Assembly (NCBI GenBank): GCA_028292145.1
Contig: JAQGMX010000413.1
Span: 1-9,464, forward strand
Direction: 5' to 3'
Length of the DNA stretch: 9,464 nt
From: Variovorax sp.
Lineage (GTDB): Bacteria; Pseudomonadota; Gammaproteobacteria; Burkholderiales; Burkholderiaceae_C
This document shows positions 5,638 through 9,464 of this stretch, in pieces (the first letter of the stretch is position 1; every line of letters starts with the position of its first letter). The notes below the pieces were generated by a model, which saw nothing but the letters and a program-made list of their open reading frames with translations, did no database searches and was not told where the DNA came from. Both the position numbers and the translations under genes were made by a program.

Positions 5638-6249
5638 ATGAAACTGATCGGATCTGCCGCCAGCCCCTTCGTACGAAAGGTACGTGTGGTCATGGCCGAA
5701 AAGCGGCTTGACTATCAGTTCATCATCGAGGACGTCTGGTCTGCCACCACGACGATCTCCAGCGCCAATCCGCTGGGCAAGGTGCCCTGGCTGGTGATGG
5801 AAGGCAGAGAAGCGTGGTTCGATTCGCGTGTCATCGTCGAAGACCTCGCCACGCTTTCGCCCGTGGGCAAGCTGATTCCGCAACAGAGCCGCGAGCGCGC
5901 CGAGGTCAAGACCTGGGAAGCGCTGGCCGATGGCGTCATGGATGCCGGCGTGCTTTGCCGCCTGGAAGCGACGTGGGGCGGTCGCGCCGACGGCGAGCGC
6001 AGCGAAGCCTGGATGGACCGGCAGCGCGGCAAGATCGTCGCCGGCATCGCGGCGATGGCCAAGGGCCTGGGCGAAAAACCGTTCTGCAGCGGTATTCACC
6101 TGAGCCTTTCCGACATCGCCGTGGGCTGTGCGCTCGGCTGGATCGGATTCCGCTTCCCGGAGATCGAATGGCGGACTGCGCATCCGAACCTCGACCGCCT
6201 GCACGAGAAGCTTCTGTTACGCCCGAGCTTCGCCGAAACGAAGCCCTGA
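5638..6249 (+). CDS. yibF: Glutathione S-transferase, YibF type
   Basis: The protein has 203 aa, standard for a cytosolic GST. The N-terminal thioredoxin-like domain (about 1-80) begins MKLIGSAASPFVRKVRV, with the candidate catalytic S9 before P10. It has NPLGKVP with the cis-proline P50 that contacts glutathione, and FDSR (61-64), where D62/S63 bind the gamma-glutamyl part. The helical C-terminal domain includes ALADGVMDAG (95-104), a YibF hallmark, and the N-capping box S156-x-x-D159 in LSLSDIAVG. YibF-type enzymes bind glutathione, but their physiological substrate is not established. The gene diverges from purB and converges with the oxidoreductase gene. Its stop is directly followed by an inverted repeat. 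Confidence 0.93.
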   Translation: MKLIGSAASPFVRKVRVVMAEKRLDYQFIIEDVWSATTTISSANPLGKVPWLVMEGREAWFDSRVIVEDLATLSPVGKLIPQQSRERAEVKTWEALADGVMDAGVLCRLEATWGGRADGERSEAWMDRQRGKIVAGIAAMAKGLGEKPFCSGIHLSLSDIAVGCALGWIGFRFPEIEWRTAHPNLDRLHEKLLLRPSFAETKP

Positions 6250-6280
6250 AGCGCAACGCAACGCCGTGTTGCGTTGCGCT
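6250..6280. terminator. Perfect 13-bp inverted repeat between convergent genes
   Basis: AGCGCAACGCAAC (6250-6262), a 5-base loop GCCGT and GTTGCGTTGCGCT (6268-6280) form a perfect hairpin right after the GST stop and 17 bp past the oxidoreductase stop. Neither side has a T tract, so it is not a canonical intrinsic terminator. It may act as a bidirectional transcript-end or 3' stabilising hairpin. Confidence 0.6.
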
Positions 6281-6297
6281 GTCGTACTGCACGGCAC

Positions 6298-9200
6298 TCA
6301 GGCGGCAGCGCGATCGACCGTCGGATTGCGCCACTTGGTCATCAGCTCGGTCCAGCGGGTCCGGGCGGCTACCAGATTGCGTTCCTTCACATGGCCGTAG
6401 CCACGGATCTGTTCGGGCAAGGTCGCGATGTCCAGTGCCGTCGCGTAATTGCCGGCGTTCAGGCCACCGATCACTTCCTCGATGCTGGCGCGGTACTCGC
6501 CGATCAGCGCACGCTCGGACTTGCGTTCTTCCGAGCGGCCAAAGATGTCCAAAGCGGTGCCGCGCAGACCTTTCAGCTTTGCCAGCAGGCGGAAGCCGGT
6601 CAGCATCGACGGGCCGAATTTCTGCTTCTGCAGCTCGCCCTTGCTGTTCTTCTTCGCGATGAGCGGCGGTGCGAGGTGGTAGTTGAGCTTGAAGTCGCCC
6701 TCGAACATGCCGTTGACGCGGTCGAGGAACGTGCGATCGGTGTGCAGCCGAGCGACTTCGTATTCGTCCTTGTACGCCATGAGCTTGAACAAGTAACGCG
6801 CCACAGCCTCGCTGAGGCCGGTCTTGCCGACGAGCGCGGTTTCGCTCTGCTGGACCTTTGTCACGAAGACACGGTAGGTCTCGGCATAGGCCGCGTTCTG
6901 GTAGGCCGTCAGGAATTCGACGCGCTTGGCAACCAGGCTCTGGACGGTGTCGCGCTTCTTGAACTCGATCACCTGACCGGGTGACACCAGCTTCTGCACC
7001 GACGCCAGATCGTGCGCGGCGCGGCGGCCCCATTGAAACGCCGTCTTGTTGTTTTCGATGGCGACGTTGTTCAGCTCGATTGCCCGCATCAGCGACGCGT
7101 ATTGCAACGGCAGCCAGCCGCGCTGCCAGGCAAAGCCGAGCAACATCGGGTTGGCATACAGGCTGTCGCCCATCAAGGAAGTCGCGGCCGCATCGGCATC
7201 AAAACTGCCCAGCGCCTCTGGGCCGATCAGGCTCGCGATCTGACTGGCGCAATCGTCCTGCGGGTTCTGCCAGTTGGCATTGCGCACGAAGGCTGCGGTC
7301 GGCGTGCTGTGTGTGTTGAGCGCGACGTGCGTGCGGCCTTCGCGCATGCGGGCCAGCGTTTCGGCGTTGACGGCGACCAGCGGATCGGCGGCGAGGATCA
7401 GATCGGCAGCCGCCGTTCCGACGCGCGTCGTGCGGATCGAGGCCTGCGTGTCGCCGATCAGTGCATGACTCCAGGTCGCGCCGCCCTTCTGCGCCAGTCC
7501 GGCCGCGTCCTGCGTGACGATGCCCTTGCCTTCGATGTGCGCCGCCATGCCGAGCAGCTGGCCGATCGTGATGACGCCGGTGCCGCCGACGCCTGCAACC
7601 ACCACGCCCCAGACCTGGCCGGATGCGAGTTGCGGAATGACCGGCTCGGGCAAGGTTTCGACAGGATTGGTCTGAACCGATGCGGACGGCTTCGACTTCT
7701 TCCTGAGCGCACCGCCTTCGACCGTGACGAAGCTGGGGCAGAAGCCCTTCAGGCAGCTCATGTCCTTGTTGCAGGTGCTCTGGTTGATGGTGCGCTTGCG
7801 GCCAAATTCGGTTTCCAGCGGTTCGACCGACAGGCAGTTGCTCTTCACGCTGCAGTCGCCGCAGCCTTCGCAGACCAGCTCGTTGATGACGACGCGCTTG
7901 GCCGGGTCAACGGCGGTGCCGCGTTTGCGGCGGCGGCGCTTTTCGGTCGCGCAGGTCTGGTCGTAGATGATGGCGGTGGTGCCCTTGATCTCGCGGAATT
8001 CGCGCTGGATGTCGTCCAGCAGGTCGCGATGCTTCACCTCCGGATCGCCGGCCACCTTCACGCCTTCGTACTTTTCCGGCTCGTCCGTGACGATCACGAC
8101 CTTGGTCGTGCCTTCGGCCAGCAGGCTCTGCGCGATCTGCAGTACCGAATGTCCCTCGGGCCGCTCGCCGACCTGCTGGCCGCCGGTCATGGCGACCGCG
8201 TCGTTGTAGAGGATCTTGTAGGTGATGTTGACGCCGGCCGCGATGCTCTGGCGGATGGCGAGCAGGCCGCTGTGGAAATAGGTGCCGTCGCCGAGGTTCG
8301 CGAAGATGTGCTGGTCGGTCGTGAAGGGCTGCTGGCCGACCCACGGCACGCCCTCGCCGCCCATCTGCGTGAAGCCGATGGTGCTGCGGTCCATCCAGGT
8401 GGCCATGAAATGGCAGCCGATGCCGCCCAGCGCGCGCGAGCCCTCGGGCACGACGGTGCTGGTGTTGTGCGGGCAGCCCGAGCAGAACCACGGCTGGCGG
8501 TCGGCGCCCTGCACCGCGCCGGCGCCGAGCGTCAGCACCTCCATCGAGCGCGCCTTGGCTTCGAGGATGGCGAGCTGTGCGTCGATGCGGGCGCGCATGT
8601 CGGCACCGGCCTGGTCGAGCAGGCCGGTCTTCTTCAGGCGCTGCGCGATGGCCTTGGCGATCAACGCCGGGTTGAGGTCGGCGTTGGCGCGAAGCAGGGT
8701 GTGTTCCGTCGGGTTGGGCATCGACCATTCGCCGCCGGCATAGCCGTCGTCGCTGGCGCCGTGCGCATCGTCGAACTTGCCGACCACGTTGGGCCGCACG
8801 TCGGAACGCCAGTTGTAGAGCTCTTCCTTGAGCTGGTATTCGATGACCTGGCGCTTTTCTTCAACCACCAGGATTTCCTGCAGGCCGGTTGCGAATTCGC
8901 GCGTGAGCTGCGCCTCGAGCGGCCACACCACGGCGACCTTGTGCAGACGGATGCCGAGCTGGCGGCAGGCCGCATCGTCGAGGCCGAGATCGATCAGCGC
9001 CTGGCGCGTGTCGTTGAAGGCCTTGCCGCTGGCCATGATGCCGAAGCGGTCGTGCGGTCCTTCGATGACGTTGTGGTTCAGGCGGTTGGCGCGGATGTAG
9101 GCGAGCGCGGCGTACCACTTGTAGTGCATCAGCCGCGCTTCCTGCTCCAGCGCATGGTCGGGCCAGCGGATGTGCAGGCCGCCGCGCGGCATCTCGAAAT

Positions 9201-9464
9201 CCGTCGGGATGACGATGTCGACGCGCTCCGGATCGATCATTGCCGTGGCGCTGGATTCGACGATCTCCTGGATCGTCTTCATGCCCGACCAGACGCCCGA
9301 AAAGCGGCTCATCGCGAACGCGTGGATGCCGAGGTCGAGGATTTCCTGCACGTCGGTCGGGAAGAAAACCGGCGTTCCGCAGGCCTTGAAGATGTGGTCG
9401 CTCTGGTGCGCGGCAGTCGAGCTTTTCGAGATGTGATCATCGCCGGCCACCGCGATCACGCCGC
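6298..9464 (-). CDS. Indolepyruvate:ferredoxin oxidoreductase-type fused enzyme (5' end outside window)
   Basis: At least 1054 residues are visible. The frame is open to the window edge, and the GTG at 9459 is internal, not a start. Family members are about 1150-1200 aa, so roughly 100-150 N-terminal residues are missing. Numbering from that GTG, the order is: the end of the pyrimidine-type domain with AGDDHISKSST (5-15); the thiamine-diphosphate domain with CSGCPHN (326-332) and GDG (390-392) to ND (419-420); a cysteine-rich iron-sulfur segment (C530, C533, C536, C542, C563, C569, C574); a gamma domain with GVGGTGV (623-629); and a C-terminal helical domain of the fused proteobacterial enzymes. 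The family decarboxylates aryl or other 2-oxo acids to acyl-CoA, passing electrons to ferredoxin. The exact substrate here cannot be read from sequence. No frameshift is seen. Confidence 0.93.
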   Translation of the reverse strand, partial: GVIAVAGDDHISKSSTAAHQSDHIFKACGTPVFFPTDVQEILDLGIHAFAMSRFSGVWSGMKTIQEIVESSATAMIDPERVDIVIPTDFEMPRGGLHIRWPDHALEQEARLMHYKWYAALAYIRANRLNHNVIEGPHDRFGIMASGKAFNDTRQALIDLGLDDAACRQLGIRLHKVAVVWPLEAQLTREFATGLQEILVVEEKRQVIEYQLKEELYNWRSDVRPNVVGKFDDAHGASDDGYAGGEWSMPNPTEHTLLRANADLNPALIAKAIAQRLKKTGLLDQAGADMRARIDAQLAILEAKARSMEVLTLGAGAVQGADRQPWFCSGCPHNTSTVVPEGSRALGGIGCHFMATWMDRSTIGFTQMGGEGVPWVGQQPFTTDQHIFANLGDGTYFHSGLLAIRQSIAAGVNITYKILYNDAVAMTGGQQVGERPEGHSVLQIAQSLLAEGTTKVVIVTDEPEKYEGVKVAGDPEVKHRDLLDDIQREFREIKGTTAIIYDQTCATEKRRRRKRGTAVDPAKRVVINELVCEGCGDCSVKSNCLSVEPLETEFGRKRTINQSTCNKDMSCLKGFCPSFVTVEGGALRKKSKPSASVQTNPVETLPEPVIPQLASGQVWGVVVAGVGGTGVITIGQLLGMAAHIEGKGIVTQDAAGLAQKGGATWSHALIGDTQASIRTTRVGTAAADLILAADPLVAVNAETLARMREGRTHVALNTHSTPTAAFVRNANWQNPQDDCASQIASLIGPEALGSFDADAAATSLMGDSLYANPMLLGFAWQRGWLPLQYASLMRAIELNNVAIENNKTAFQWGRRAAHDLASVQKLVSPGQVIEFKKRDTVQSLVAKRVEFLTAYQNAAYAETYRVFVTKVQQSETALVGKTGLSEAVARYLFKLMAYKDEYEVARLHTDRTFLDRVNGMFEGDFKLNYHLAPPLIAKKNSKGELQKQKFGPSMLTGFRLLAKLKGLRGTALDIFGRSEERKSERALIGEYRASIEEVIGGLNAGNYATALDIATLPEQIRGYGHVKERNLVAARTRWTELMTKWRNPTVDRAAA

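Noticed and set aside
5464..6204. Minus-strand open frame of 246 codons opposite the GST gene
   Set aside because: This is an antisense shadow of a well-supported GST. It has no family features.
5936..7033. Minus-strand open frame of 365 codons
   Set aside because: It overlaps the GST gene and the 3' end of the oxidoreductase gene in another frame. It is Arg/Pro/Ser-rich shadow sequence.
7907..8728. Minus-strand open frame of 273 codons inside the oxidoreductase gene
   Set aside because: It is an alternate frame of the thiamine-diphosphate domain, dominated by Arg, His and Pro.
9457..9459. GTG at 9459 as the start of the oxidoreductase
   Set aside because: The frame continues to the window edge, and the family has a further N-terminal part before the AGDDH motif. 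The gene is therefore cut by the window.

Overview
The window looks like a chromosomal segment of a high-GC betaproteobacterium, probably order Burkholderiales and plausibly Comamonadaceae. This rests on the GC-rich coding style, the fused three-domain indolepyruvate:ferredoxin oxidoreductase-type enzyme, and a purB diverging from a YibF-type glutathione transferase. The assignment is an inference from gene content; no marker gene fixes the genus.

Right part (about 2800-9464), ordinary GC-rich sequence. On the minus strand a run of closely spaced genes reads purB (adenylosuccinate lyase), mntA (nucleotidyltransferase antitoxin), hepT (HEPN RNase toxin) and yaeQ. The gaps are 19 bp, a 4-bp overlap and 4 bp, and the run ends at a hairpin plus T-tract terminator at about 2806-2844. 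Opposite purB, across a 183-bp intergenic region, a YibF-type glutathione S-transferase runs on the plus strand. It converges on a large minus-strand 2-oxoacid:ferredoxin oxidoreductase gene whose 5' end lies outside the window. A perfect 13-bp inverted repeat lies between the two convergent genes.

Left part (1-2500), AT-richer and accessory in character. It holds a tandem array of an unrecognised two-gene module on the minus strand. In transcription order it contains: a frameshifted copy of a small cysteine-containing membrane protein; an intact 258-aa soluble-looking protein; an intact 173-aa two-TM protein with four cysteines in the loop between its TM segments; and a second copy of the 258-aa family that leaves the window at base 1. 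The two large copies are collinear at an exact 1310-bp offset with no indel over about 690 bp. Their central and C-terminal part is about 90% identical in DNA, while their first 89 residues are only about 40% identical. ATGA overlaps couple adjacent genes. The layout resembles duplicated effector/immunity or toxin/antidote pairs, but no known toxin domain is recognisable, so that role is a hypothesis.

How the genes work together: PurB acts in purine synthesis. MntA/HepT is a toxin-antitoxin pair that appears to be inserted just behind purB and may share its transcript, with yaeQ last. The left module is the part of the window most likely to be undescribed biology.
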